From: Azolla caroliniana | Taxonomy: Eukaryota; Polypodiophyta | DNA length: 64,000 bases | Direction of reading: 5' to 3' | Assembly: GCA_043228905.1 (NCBI GenBank) | Contig: JBHGNT010000020.1 | Span: forward strand, 6,634,001 to 6,698,000 | Shown: positions 46,194 through 56,510 of the stretch, one piece after another | How positions within the stretch are numbered: the stretch's first letter is position 1 | Layout: every line of letters starts with the position of its first letter | Made by a program: the position numbers and the translations under genes | Notes under the pieces: generated by a model | Told to the model about the DNA's origin: nothing | Database searches by the model: none | What the model saw: the letters and a program-made list of their open reading frames with translations, nothing else

Positions 46194-46632
46194 TGTTGAG
46201 AGACAAGCTCAACATGGGCTGAATCGGTTGACGACCGATCGACTAGGCCCGAATCAGCTGAAGAAGTCAGGAGCCGAATCGAATAGAGTACAATTCGGGT
46301 GAGCTGAACCGGATGGATTCCGAGAGGCCGTTAGGGGCCTACATTCCTATTATAGTAATAGGAATATTATAGGCTATTAATGTCAGGCTCAGTTAATGAG
46401 CATGCAAGTACTTGTTAGTACTTTTGTCAACCCACTCATCAAGGCTTGTATAAAAAGTGCTCACTAAGCACATTGTATGTACATAGTGTTTATTATTTTG
46501 TAATAAAATCATTGTCTGCTCTCTTTGTCTCTCTCTCATCATTCTCTATGGTTTACCTAACTATCGAATTTCCGAATAACCGATTATACTCTCTGTGTCT
46601 CACATACGCTTCCACACACAAATAATGTTTCA
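46194..46632 (+). repeat. Element E2 3' LTR
   Basis: 439 bp, TGTTGAGAGACAAGC...GTTTCA, TATAAAAAG near 46450. Near-identical copies lie at about 50415-50853 and 54644-55082 as part of the tandem units. It lies inside copia K integrase, whose sequence resumes at 46633. Confidence 0.85.
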
Positions 46633-46637
46633 AAGAT

Positions 46638-47412
46638 TTGAATAGAGCTACTCAAACTCAATATGGTGTAGTAGTAAAGGTGTTGAGCTCCGATAATGGA
46701 AGAGAGTATGCTAACATTACGTTTAGGGCATACCTGTCAGATCAAGGAATACAACATCAAACTACATGCCCATATACACCAGCACAAAATGGAGTAGAAG
46801 AGAGGAAGAATGGACATCTCCTAGAGGTAACAAGAAACATCATGATTTTTATGAATGTCCCAAAGCAGTTATGGGGACAAATAGTTTTGACAGTTGCCGT
46901 ATTGATCAATAGAATGCCCTCTTTAGTATTTGAGTGGAAGTCTCCATGTGGGTTGTTGCAAGGAGATAACTCTAGGATCCTTCCTTTGAAGGTGTTTGGA
47001 TATGTAGTAGACAATCTGTAGGAAAGCTTGATCCGAGAGCTGTGAAATGTGTATTTGTGGGATACTCTGCCACACAAAAGGGGTACGTTTGTTGGAGTCC
47101 AATGGAGAAGAGATTATTTGTGAGCATGGATGTCCATTTCCGAGAGTCGGAGCCATATTATAAACAAGATGTAACTTCACCCTTTGATAACTTAGTTGAG
47201 ACTGAAAATATGAGGGAAGGAGGTAATGGTGAGAGATTGCTAAAAATAGGATCAATTCCTTTGTTGATCCCTACACCAGCGGAGAAACAAGTGAGCATAG
47301 GAGAGGAGGAAGAAGAAGGAAAAGAAGAAGAAGAACTTGTATGTGTTGGGACTCAAGTTGAGGGGGAGCTAAAGGTGTATACCCGGAGGAAGTACTCCTG
47401 CATTATTGCGAG
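46638..47412 (+). pseudogene. Copia K integrase/linker fragment, unit 1
   Basis: Open stretch 46638-47021 carries the integrase second Asp (SSDNGREY) and the Glu block (QNGVEERKNGHLLE), ending after a small deletion (FGYVVDNL then stop). 47042-47425 continues with CVFVGYSATQKGY and an acidic linker (Glu-rich, near 47300). The first catalytic Asp and everything upstream are missing. It ends at an inverted junction near 47380. Copies: 50859-51633 and 55088-55838. Confidence 0.85.
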
Positions 47413-47496
47413 TTGTGAGTTCTAGACCGTGAGGTCAATACAAGGAGTGCGAACGGTATACAATCGGTGGGTGAATGTGAGATTAAGAGTGAGAAT

Positions 47497-47532
<36 letters not shown>

Positions 47533-47720
47533 CAAAGAATTGTGAGTTCTAGACCGTGAGGTCAATACAAGGAGTGCGAACGGTATACAATTGGTGGGTG
47601 AATGTGAGATTAAGAGTGAGAATTATAGAGAGAGAGAGAGAGAGAGATGTACAAAGTTTAGAGAGAGAGAAATAGACTAAAGACTAATTCATATTAAGAA
47701 ACTTAAAAAGTAATACAAAG

Positions 47721-47782
47721 AAATGGTCGATGTGGCAAACTAGTTTCGCTCCTACGGAGCTCATCAGTGCACAAGACCATTT
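47721..47782 (-). ncRNA. Hammerhead ribozyme motif, copy 1
   Basis: Minus strand. All core positions are present: CUGAUGA (47767-47761); stem II GCUCC/GGAGC with GUA loop (47760-47748); GAAA (47747-47744); then C-UA-G-U and a U at position 17, giving a cleavage site between 47738 and 47737. Stem I closes with UGC/GCA next to the core, ACA/UGU after a bulged C, and an outer 8-bp helix AAAUGGUC/GACCAUUU. Stem III is only two pairs with a UA loop, but ACUAGU is self-complementary and could pair between two molecules. This is a type I layout with minimal stem III, as known from Penelope-like elements and animal retrozymes. Activity is inferred. Confidence 0.78.
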
Positions 47783-47793
47783 AGAATTGGAGG

Positions 47794-47803
47794 GGTTTAT
47801 ATA
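47794..47803 (-). promoter_or_regulatory. TATA box upstream of hammerhead copy 1
   Basis: Minus strand TATATAAACC, about 21 bp before the first base of the ribozyme. A start about 30 bp downstream would fall in stem I. The same box precedes copies 2-4 (near 49981, 52031 and 54210). Confidence 0.6.
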
Positions 47804-47837
47804 GGGAAGATAAGGATGTGTGTGTGTGTGTGTGTGC

Positions 47838-47877
<40 letters not shown>

Positions 47878-48010
47878 TAGTGTGTGTGTGTGTGTGTGTG
47901 TTCAAATTTGATGATGTAGGAGATATGGGGTTTGATATATTTGGTGTGGGATAGAAGATTTTTTGGGGTTATTTGAAAAACATGTAGGGGAGTGTGAGAG
48001 AGAAAGAGAG

Positions 48011-49567
48011 AGGAAGGGTAAGAGAGAAGTGTGTGAGGTGGGAGTTAGGGATGGTGAAGTACGTTAGAATGTATGGAGATCTTTGAAAAAAGGAGGGGGG
48101 TAGGAAGAATTGGAGGGTATATTGGAAATTAAAGTGGAGAAGGAAAGGGTAGAGTGAGATTAAGAAAAATGAAAGGGGGAGGGGTACGAGAAATTTACTA
48201 AAAGAGGGAGGGGTATGAATGTAATTCTGGAAAAAAGGAAGGGGGAAAGGGGTAGATTGAAATTAGTGAACGAGACAGGGGTAGAGTAAATTGACAAAGT
48301 GGGAATGAAGTGAAAAGATCACCAAGAACGATTCAAGCGCACCCAAATCGTTTCCTATACTTGGCGTGAGTTAGGGAAAGGTAGGGGTAATGTTAGAGTG
48401 GCAATGAAAAAGTAACGGGAGGGGTAGAAGATCAAATTAGGAAAAATAAGGGGGAGGTGATGGTTAGAAAAAATAAAATAAAATAAAATTTGGAAACAAT
48501 AAAAGGTGAGGGGAGGGGTAGGATTAGAAAATAGGAAAAAGGAGAATGAGGTGAAGAGGCTAAAAATTAAGAGGTGAGGGGTAGAATTGGAAAATAGGAG
48601 AAAACTGAATTAGGGGAGGATGCTAAAAGTTAAAATGTGAGGGGTAGAGTTAAAGATAAGGAAAAGTAAGGGGAGGGTATAGTGAAAATATTGAAAAGTT
48701 AGGGAAGGGGTAGAGTTAAAGATAAGGAAAAGTAAGGGGGAGGGTATAGTGAAAATATGGAAAAGTTAGGGAAGGGGTAGAGTTAAAGATAAGGAAAAGT
48801 AAGGGGGAGGGAGGGTATAGTGAAAATATTGAAAAGTTTGGGAAGGGGTAGAGTTAAAGATAAGGAAAAATAAGGGGGAGGATATAGTGAAAAATTATAT
48901 GGAAAGGTTTGGGAAGGGGTAGAGTTAAAGATAAGGGAAAGTAAGGGGGAGGGTATAGTGAAAATATGGAAAAGTTAGGGGAGGGGTAGAGTTAAAGATA
49001 AGGAAAAGTAAGGGGGAGGGTATAGTGGAAATATCGAAAAGTTAGGGAAGGGGTAGAGTTGAAAATAGGTAAGGGTATGTTGAGAATTAGGTAAAGATAA
49101 AAGAGGGGTAAAGTTAATATAGAGAGAGACTATGGGGGAAGGATATCATGCAAGAGAAAGTGAGTGGGAGGGAGAGTGATGCAAGGTATATTGGTTACAA
49201 CGGAAGGGTAGAACATATGTTGAATACAAATGCCGGCTACAATGTAATCCCGTGCATTGGAAAGGAAAGGAAATACTAAGATTATGCAAAATGCCAACTA
49301 TTGAAAGTAGTCCATATGCACACATACTAAAAGAGACAAAAGGGAATGCATGGCTACCGAATGTAGTCCCATGCTTACAATGAAAAGATGTAAGGAAGTG
49401 AGAGATAATCTGTTGAAGGCATGTTGGGATGCCGATGATGCCGTTGCAAATGCCTTCCACTTGAAATGAGGGAACTCGACACGAAGTGGATACTCGAAGG
49501 GCGTCGATCATATGCCATCGTGGGTTCACGTCTCTGTGGATTGGTCCTCCATAGAAATTACTACGAA
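48011..49567. repeat. AG-rich spacer between R1 and R2, unit 1
   Basis: About 1.56 kb without a credible gene. From about 48639 to 49070 it is six or seven imperfect copies of a unit of about 67 bp containing GGGGTAGAGTTAAAGATAAG and AGTGAAAATATGG. Purines dominate the plus strand. 49150-49560 is more complex sequence with no recognisable product; its only open stretch (minus, 127 codons) has no supporting feature. Confidence 0.8.
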
Positions 49568-49651
49568 TTGTGAGTTCTAGACCGTGAGGTCAATACAAGG
49601 AGTGCGAACGGTATACAATCGGTGGGTGAATGTGAGATTAAGAGTGAGAAT

Positions 49652-49689
<38 letters not shown>

Positions 49690-49780
49690 CAAAGAATTGT
49701 GAGTTCTAGACCGTGAGGTCAATACAAGGAGTGCGAACGGTATACAATTGGTGGGTGAATGTGAGATTAAGAGTGAGAAT

Positions 49781-49836
<56 letters not shown>

Positions 49837-50026
49837 TACAAAGTTTAGAGAGAGAGAAATAGACTAAAGACTAATTCATATTAAGAAACTTAAAAAGTAA
49901 TACAAAGAAATGGTCGATGTGGCAAACTAGTTTCGCTCCTACGGAGCTCATCAGTGCACAAGACCATTTAGAATTGGAGGGGTTTATATAGGGAAGATAA
50001 GGATGTGTGTGTGTGTGTGTGTGTGC

Positions 50027-50065
<39 letters not shown>

Positions 50066-50203
50066 AGATAGTGTGTGTGTGTGTGTGTGTGTGTTCAAAT
50101 TTGATGATGTAGGAGATATGGGGTTTGATATATTTGGTGTGGGATAGAAGATTTTTTGGGGTTATTTGAAAAACATGTAGGGGAGTGTGAGAGAGAAAGA
50201 GAG
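49568..50203 (-). repeat. Ribozyme-bearing direct repeat R2, unit 1
   Basis: About 636 bp, near-identical to R1 apart from microsatellite lengths. Its right edge passes directly into the start of tandem unit 2. Confidence 0.75.
49908..49969 (-). ncRNA. Hammerhead ribozyme motif, copy 2
   Basis: Identical to copy 1, 2187 bp away. Predicted cleavage between 49925 and 49924. RNA between the cuts of copies 2 and 1 would be a 2187-nt monomer. Confidence 0.78.
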
Positions 50204-50858
50204 CATGGGTATGGGTAGCAGACAAGCCGACCACAGAGGTCGAGGTGCACGGGACTAGATGATTCGAGGAGTGCCAGACCGAAGGGGTTGTGGGACGTAG
50301 GACTTGACTAGACGAGGAGCGCAAGCGAGGCATCGGGACGCTAGGAGAGGAGGTTGGAGTGACGAACCAGCTAGAGTTGACACGGTGGGACCTCAAGTTG
50401 AGCTTGAGGGGGAGTGTTGAGAGACAAGCTCAACATGGGCTGAATCGGTTGACGACCGATCGACTAGGCCCGAATCAGCTGAAGAAGTCAGGAGCCGAAT
50501 CGAATAGAGTACAATTCGGGTGAGCTGAACCGGATGGATTCCGAGAGGCCGTTAGGGGCCTACATTCCTATTATAGTAATAGGAATATTATAGGCTATTA
50601 ATGTCAGGCTCAGTTAATGAGCATGCAAGTACTTGTTAGTACTTTTGTCAACCCACTCATCAAGGCTTGTATAAAAAGTGCTCACTAAGCACATTGTATG
50701 TACATAGTGTTTATTATTTTGTAATAAAATCATTGTCTGCTCTCTTTGTCTCTCTCTCATCATTCTCTATGGTTTACCTAACTATCGAATTTCCGAATAA
50801 CCGATTATACTCTCTGTGTCTCACATACGCTTCCACACACAAATAATGTTTCAAAGAT

Positions 50859-51633
50859 TTGAATAGAGCTACTCAAACTCAATATGGTGTAGTAGTAAAG
50901 GTGTTGAGCTCCGATAATGGAAGAGAGTATGCTAACATTACGTTTAGGGCATACCTGTCAGATCAAGGAATACAACATCAAACTACATGCCCATATACAC
51001 CAGCACAAAATGGAGTAGAAGAGAGGAAGAATGGACATCTCCTAGAGGTAACAAGAAACATCATGATTTTTATGAATGTCCCAAAGCAGTTATGGGGACA
51101 AATAGTTTTGACAGTTGCCGTATTGATCAATAGAATGCCCTCTTTAGTATTTGAGTGGAAGTCTCCATGTGGGTTGTTGCAAGGAGATAACTCTAGGATC
51201 CTTCCTTTGAAGGTGTTTGGATATGTAGTAGACAATCTGTAGGAAAGCTTGATCCGAGAGCTGTGAAATGTGTATTTGTGGGATACTCTGCCACACAAAA
51301 GGGGTACGTTTGTTGGAGTCCAATGGAGAAGAGATTATTTGTGAGCATGGATGTCCATTTCCGAGAGTCGGAGCCATATTATAAACAAGATGTAACTTCA
51401 CCCTTTGATAACTTAGTTGAGACTGAAAATATGAGGGAAGGAGGTAATGGTGAGAGATTGCTAAAAATAGGATCAATTCCTTTGTTGATCCCTACACCAG
51501 CGGAGAAACAAGTGAGCATAGGAGAGGAGGAAGAAGAAGGAAAAGAAGAAGAAGAACTTGTATGTGTTGGGACTCAAGTTGAGGGGGAGCTAAAGGTGTA
51601 TACCCGGAGGAAGTACTCCTGCATTATTGCGAG
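50859..51633 (+). pseudogene. Copia K integrase/linker fragment, unit 2
   Basis: Copy of 46638-47412 with the same small deletion at FGYVVDNL; carried by the tandem duplication. Confidence 0.85.
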
Positions 51634-51717
51634 TTGTGAGTTCTAGACCGTGAGGTCAATACAAGGAGTGCGAACGGTATACAATCGGTGGGTGAATGTG
51701 AGATTAAGAGTGAGAAT

Positions 51718-51753
<36 letters not shown>

Positions 51754-51844
51754 CAAAGAATTGTGAGTTCTAGACCGTGAGGTCAATACAAGGAGTGCGA
51801 ACGGTATACAATTGGTGGGTGAATGTGAGATTAAGAGTGAGAAT

Positions 51845-51886
<42 letters not shown>

Positions 51887-52074
51887 TACAAAGTTTAGAG
51901 AGAGAGAAATAGACTAAAGACTAATTCATATTAAGAAACTTAAAAAGTAATACAAAGAAATGGTCGATGTGGCAAACTAGTTTCGCTCCTACGGAGCTCA
52001 TCAGTGCACAAGACCATTTAGAATTGGAGGGGTTTATATAGGGAAGATAAGGATGTGTGTGTGTGTGTGTGTGC

Positions 52075-52114
<40 letters not shown>

Positions 52115-52247
52115 TAGTGTGTGTGTGTGTGTGTGTGTTCAAATTTGATGATGTAGGAGATATGGGGTTTGATATATTTGGTGTGGGATAGAAGATTTTT
52201 TGGGGTTATTTGAAAAACATGTAGGGGAGTGTGAGAGAGAAAGAGAG
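51634..52247 (-). repeat. Ribozyme-bearing direct repeat R1, unit 2
   Basis: Copy of 47413-48010 in the second tandem unit; GA tract length differs. Confidence 0.75.
51958..52019 (-). ncRNA. Hammerhead ribozyme motif, copy 3
   Basis: Identical to copy 1; predicted cleavage between 51975 and 51974. It lies 2050 bp from copy 2 across the E LTR/K segment. Confidence 0.78.
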
Positions 52248-53804
52248 AGGAAGGGTAAGAGAGAAGTGTGTGAGGTGGGAGTTAGGGATGGTGAAGTACG
52301 TTAGAATGTATGGAGATCTTTGAAAAAAGGAGGGGGGTAGGAAGAATTGGAGGGTATATTGGAAATTAAAGTGGAGAAGGAAAGGGTAGAGTGAGATTAA
52401 GAAAAATGAAAGGGGGAGGGGTACGAGAAATTTACTAAAAGAGGGAGGGGTATGAATGTAATTCTGGAAAAAAGGAAGGGGGAAAGGGGTAGATTGAAAT
52501 TAGTGAACGAGACAGGGGTAGAGTAAATTGACAAAGTGGGAATGAAGTGAAAAGATCACCAAGAACGATTCAAGCGCACCCAAATCGTTTCCTATACTTG
52601 GCGTGAGTTAGGGAAAGGTAGGGGTAATGTTAGAGTGGCAATGAAAAAGTAACGGGAGGGGTAGAAGATCAAATTAGGAAAAATAAGGGGGAGGTGATGG
52701 TTAGAAAAAATAAAATAAAATAAAATTTGGAAACAATAAAAGGTGAGGGGAGGGGTAGGATTAGAAAATAGGAAAAAGGAGAATGAGGTGAAGAGGCTAA
52801 AAATTAAGAGGTGAGGGGTAGAATTGGAAAATAGGAGAAAACTGAATTAGGGGAGGATGCTAAAAGTTAAAATGTGAGGGGTAGAGTTAAAGATAAGGAA
52901 AAGTAAGGGGAGGGTATAGTGAAAATATTGAAAAGTTAGGGAAGGGGTAGAGTTAAAGATAAGGAAAAGTAAGGGGGAGGGTATAGTGAAAATATGGAAA
53001 AGTTAGGGAAGGGGTAGAGTTAAAGATAAGGAAAAGTAAGGGGGAGGGAGGGTATAGTGAAAATATTGAAAAGTTTGGGAAGGGGTAGAGTTAAAGATAA
53101 GGAAAAATAAGGGGGAGGATATAGTGAAAAATTATATGGAAAGGTTTGGGAAGGGGTAGAGTTAAAGATAAGGGAAAGTAAGGGGGAGGGTATAGTGAAA
53201 ATATGGAAAAGTTAGGGGAGGGGTAGAGTTAAAGATAAGGAAAAGTAAGGGGGAGGGTATAGTGGAAATATCGAAAAGTTAGGGAAGGGGTAGAGTTGAA
53301 AATAGGTAAGGGTATGTTGAGAATTAGGTAAAGATAAAAGAGGGGTAAAGTTAATATAGAGAGAGACTATGGGGGAAGGATATCATGCAAGAGAAAGTGA
53401 GTGGGAGGGAGAGTGATGCAAGGTATATTGGTTACAACGGAAGGGTAGAACATATGTTGAATACAAATGCCGGCTACAATGTAATCCCGTGCATTGGAAA
53501 GGAAAGGAAATACTAAGATTATGCAAAATGCCAACTATTGAAAGTAGTCCATATGCACACATACTAAAAGAGACAAAAGGGAATGCATGGCTACCGAATG
53601 TAGTCCCATGCTTACAATGAAAAGATGTAAGGAAGTGAGAGATAATCTGTTGAAGGCATGTTGGGATGCCGATGATGCCGTTGCAAATGCCTTCCACTTG
53701 AAATGAGGGAACTCGACACGAAGTGGATACTCGAAGGGCGTCGATCATATGCCATCGTGGGTTCACGTCTCTGTGGATTGGTCCTCCATAGAAATTACTA
53801 CGAA
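52248..53804. repeat. AG-rich spacer between R1 and R2, unit 2
   Basis: Copy of 48011-49567; the 67-bp repeats are at about 52876-53307. Confidence 0.8.
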
Positions 53805-53888
53805 TTGTGAGTTCTAGACCGTGAGGTCAATACAAGGAGTGCGAACGGTATACAATCGGTGGGTGAATGTGAGATTAAGAGTGAGAAT

Positions 53889-53924
<36 letters not shown>

Positions 53925-54015
53925 CAAAGAATTGTGAGTTCTAGACCGTGAGGTCAATACAAGGAGTGCGAACGGTATACAATTGGTGGGTGAATGTGAG
54001 ATTAAGAGTGAGAAT

Positions 54016-54065
<50 letters not shown>

Positions 54066-54255
54066 TACAAAGTTTAGAGAGAGAGAAATAGACTAAAGAC
54101 TAATTCATATTAAGAAACTTAAAAAGTAATACAAAGAAATGGTCGATGTGGCAAACTAGTTTCGCTCCTACGGAGCTCATCAGTGCACAAGACCATTTAG
54201 AATTGGAGGGGTTTATATAGGGAAGATAAGGATGTGTGTGTGTGTGTGTGTGTGC

Positions 54256-54294
<39 letters not shown>

Positions 54295-54432
54295 AGATAG
54301 TGTGTGTGTGTGTGTGTGTGTGTTCAAATTTGATGATGTAGGAGATATGGGGTTTGATATATTTGGTGTGGGATAGAAGATTTTTTGGGGTTATTTGAAA
54401 AACATGTAGGGGAGTGTGAGAGAGAAAGAGAG
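53805..54432 (-). repeat. Ribozyme-bearing direct repeat R2, unit 2
   Basis: Copy of 49568-50203 in the second tandem unit, followed by the start of unit 3. Confidence 0.75.
54137..54198 (-). ncRNA. Hammerhead ribozyme motif, copy 4
   Basis: Identical to copy 1; predicted cleavage between 54154 and 54153, 2179 bp from copy 3. Confidence 0.78.
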
Positions 54433-54440
54433 CATGGGTA

Positions 54441-55859
54441 TGGGTAGCAGACAAGCCGACCACAGAGGTCGAGGTGCACGGGACTAGATGATTCGAGGAG
54501 TGCCAGACCGAAGGGGTTGTGGGACGTAGGACTTGACTAGACGAGGAGCGCAAGCGAGGCATCGGGACGCTAGGAGAGGAGGTTGGAGTGACGAACCAGC
54601 TAGAGTTGACACGGTGGGACCTCAAGTTGAGCTTGAGGGGGAGTGTTGAGAGACAAGCTCAACATGGGCTGAATCGGTTGATGACCGATCGACTAGGCCC
54701 GAATCAGCTGAAGAAGTCAGGAGCCGAATCGAATAGAGTACAATTCGGGTGAGCTGAACCGGATGGATTCCGAGAGGCCGTTAGGGGCCTACATTCCTAT
54801 TATAGTAATAGGAATATTATAGGCTATTAATGTCAGGCTCAGTTAATGAGCATGCAAGTACTTGTTAGTACTTTTGTCAACCCACTCATCAAGGCTTGTA
54901 TAAAAAGTGCTCACTAAGCACATTGTATGTACATAGTGTTTATTATTTTGTAATAAAATCATTGTCTGCTCTCTTTGTCTCTCTCTCATCATTCTCTATG
55001 GTTTACCTAACTATCGAATTTCCGAATAACCGATTATACTCTCTGTGTCTCACATACGCTTCCACACACAAATAATGTTTCAAAGATTTGAATAGAGCTA
55101 CTCAAACTCAATATGGTGTAGTAGTAAAGGTGTTGAGCTCCGATAATGGAAGAGAGTATGCTAACATTACGTTTAGGGCATACCTGTCAGATCAAGGAAT
55201 ACAACATCAAACTACATGCCCATATACACCAGCACAAAATGGAGTAGAAGAGAGGAAGAATGGACATCTCCTAGAGGTAACAAGAAACATCATGATTTTT
55301 ATGAATGTCCCAAAGCAGTTATGGGGACAAATAGTTTTGACAGTTGCCGTATTGATCAATAGAATGCCCTCTTTAGTATTTGAGTGGAAGTCTCCATGTG
55401 GGTTGTTGCAAGGAGATAACTCTAGGATCCTTCCTTTGAAGGTGTTTGGATATGTAGTAGACAATCTGTAGGAAAGCTTGATCCGAGAGCTGTGAAATGT
55501 GTATTTGTGGGATACTCTGCCACACAAAAGGGGTACGTTTGTTGGAGTCCAATGGAGAAGAGATTATTTGTGAGCATGGATGTCCATTTCCGAGAGTCGG
55601 AGCCATATTATAAACAAGATGTAACTTCACCCTTTGATAACTTAGTTGAGACTGAAAATATGAGGGAAGGAGGTAATGGTGAGAGATTGCTAAAAATAGG
55701 ATCAATTCCTTTGTTGATCCCTACACCAGCGGAGAAACAAGTGAGCATAGGAGAGGAGGAAGAAGAAGGAAAAGAAGAAGAAGAACTTGTATGTGTTGGG
55801 ACTCAAGTTGAGGGGGAGCTAAAGGTGTATACCCGGAGGAAGTACTCCTGCATTATTGC
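54441..55859 (+). repeat. Large tandem unit 3, partial
   Basis: Third copy reaching only through the E LTR and K fragment. It parts from units 1 and 2 after GCATTATTGCGAG, where they enter the ribozyme-bearing repeat. One substitution against the others is seen at about 54681 (GATGACC versus GACGACC). Confidence 0.92.
55088..55838 (+). pseudogene. Copia K integrase/linker fragment, unit 3
   Basis: Third copy; its right end (VYTRR at about 55835) is the start of the inverted duplication with 55839-56510. Confidence 0.85.
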
Positions 55860-56510
55860 GAGAGGTTGTCCTAACCACTATAGGAGAAGGAGAGGAAATC
55901 ATATCATTGGTGATTTCTGGGTTTGGGAGTTCTATAGGTATTTTAGAAGTTGAGGCAAGTTGGGACATGCGACTTGATGGCACAAGTGGCATTGTAGACG
56001 TGTTCATATTTCCTTCCTTCTGCCTCTTCCTCCGGGTATACACCTTTAGCTCCCCCTCAACTTGAGTCCCAACACATACAAGTTCTTCTTCTTCTTTTCC
56101 TTCTTCTTCCTCCTCTCCTATGCTCACTTGTTTCTCCGCTGGTGTAGGGATCAACAAAGGAATTGATCCTATTTTTAGCAATCTCTCACCATTACCTCCT
56201 TCCCTCATATTTTCAGTCTCAACTAAGTTATCAAAGGGTGAAGTTACATCTTGTTTATAATATGGCTCCGACTCTCGGAAATGGACATCCATGCTCACAA
56301 ATAATCTCTTCTCCATTGGACTCCAACAAACGTACCCTTTTTGTGTGGTAGAGTATCCCACAAATACACATTTCACAGCTCTCGGATCAAGCTTTCCTAC
56401 AAATTGTCTATTGTCATTTACAAAATACACATATCCAAACACCTTCAAAGGAAGGATCCTAGAGTTATCTCCTTGCAACAACTCACATGGAGACTTCCAC
56501 TCAAATACTA
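55839..56510 (-). pseudogene. Inverted copy of copia K integrase/linker
   Basis: Minus-strand open frame of 220 codons (55819-56481) covering K from LLQGDNSRILPLKVFGYVYF through the Glu-rich linker to VRTTSRNNAGVLP. It is the reverse complement of both its left neighbour (about 55380-55835) and its right neighbour (56535-56690). It keeps the stretch YFVNDNRQFVGKLDPRAVK that is deleted in the plus-strand copies. Arrangement: part 1, inverted (part 1 + part 2), part 2. Confidence 0.88.

Larger units (their letters stand above)
47413..48010 (-). repeat. Ribozyme-bearing direct repeat R1, unit 1
   Basis: About 598 bp. On the minus strand it has CA microsatellite, TATA box, hammerhead motif, then two 130-bp sub-repeats with CT tracts, ending GAACTCACA. 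A second copy, R2, is at 49568-50203. The pair looks like LTRs, but one edge lacks TG/CA and no primer site or polypurine tract was found, so the LTR identity is not proven. Confidence 0.75.
45991..50211 (+). repeat. Large tandem unit 1 (approx. 4.22 kb)
   Basis: First copy of a unit holding: end of the E2 tail, E2 LTR, K integrase/linker fragment, two ribozyme-bearing direct repeats and the AG-rich spacer between them. Landmark TGGGTAGCAGACAAGCCG at 45991, 50212 and 54441. Differences from unit 2 are mainly lengths of GA and TG tracts. Confidence 0.93.
50212..54440 (+). repeat. Large tandem unit 2 (approx. 4.23 kb)
   Basis: Second copy, same content and order: E LTR about 50415-50853, K fragment 50859-51633, direct repeats 51634-52247 and 53805-54432. 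The junction GCATGGGTATGGG repeats a few bases of the unit start. Confidence 0.93.

Noticed and set aside
16530-46632. E1 5' LTR and E2 3' LTR as the two ends of one giant element
   Set aside because: Flanks do not match (CTTGA versus AAGAT), D lies on one side and K on the other, and each has its own RNase H and tail.
47721-47782. Type III fold of the hammerhead, cutting after the GUC at 47775
   Set aside because: The seven bases between that GUC and CUGAUGA cannot form stem I. The type I fold uses both outer strands in a long stem.
49146-49529. Minus-strand open stretch of 127 codons as a gene
   Set aside because: No domain, no start context, low-complexity surroundings, and its copy at 53383-53766 exists only because of the tandem duplication.
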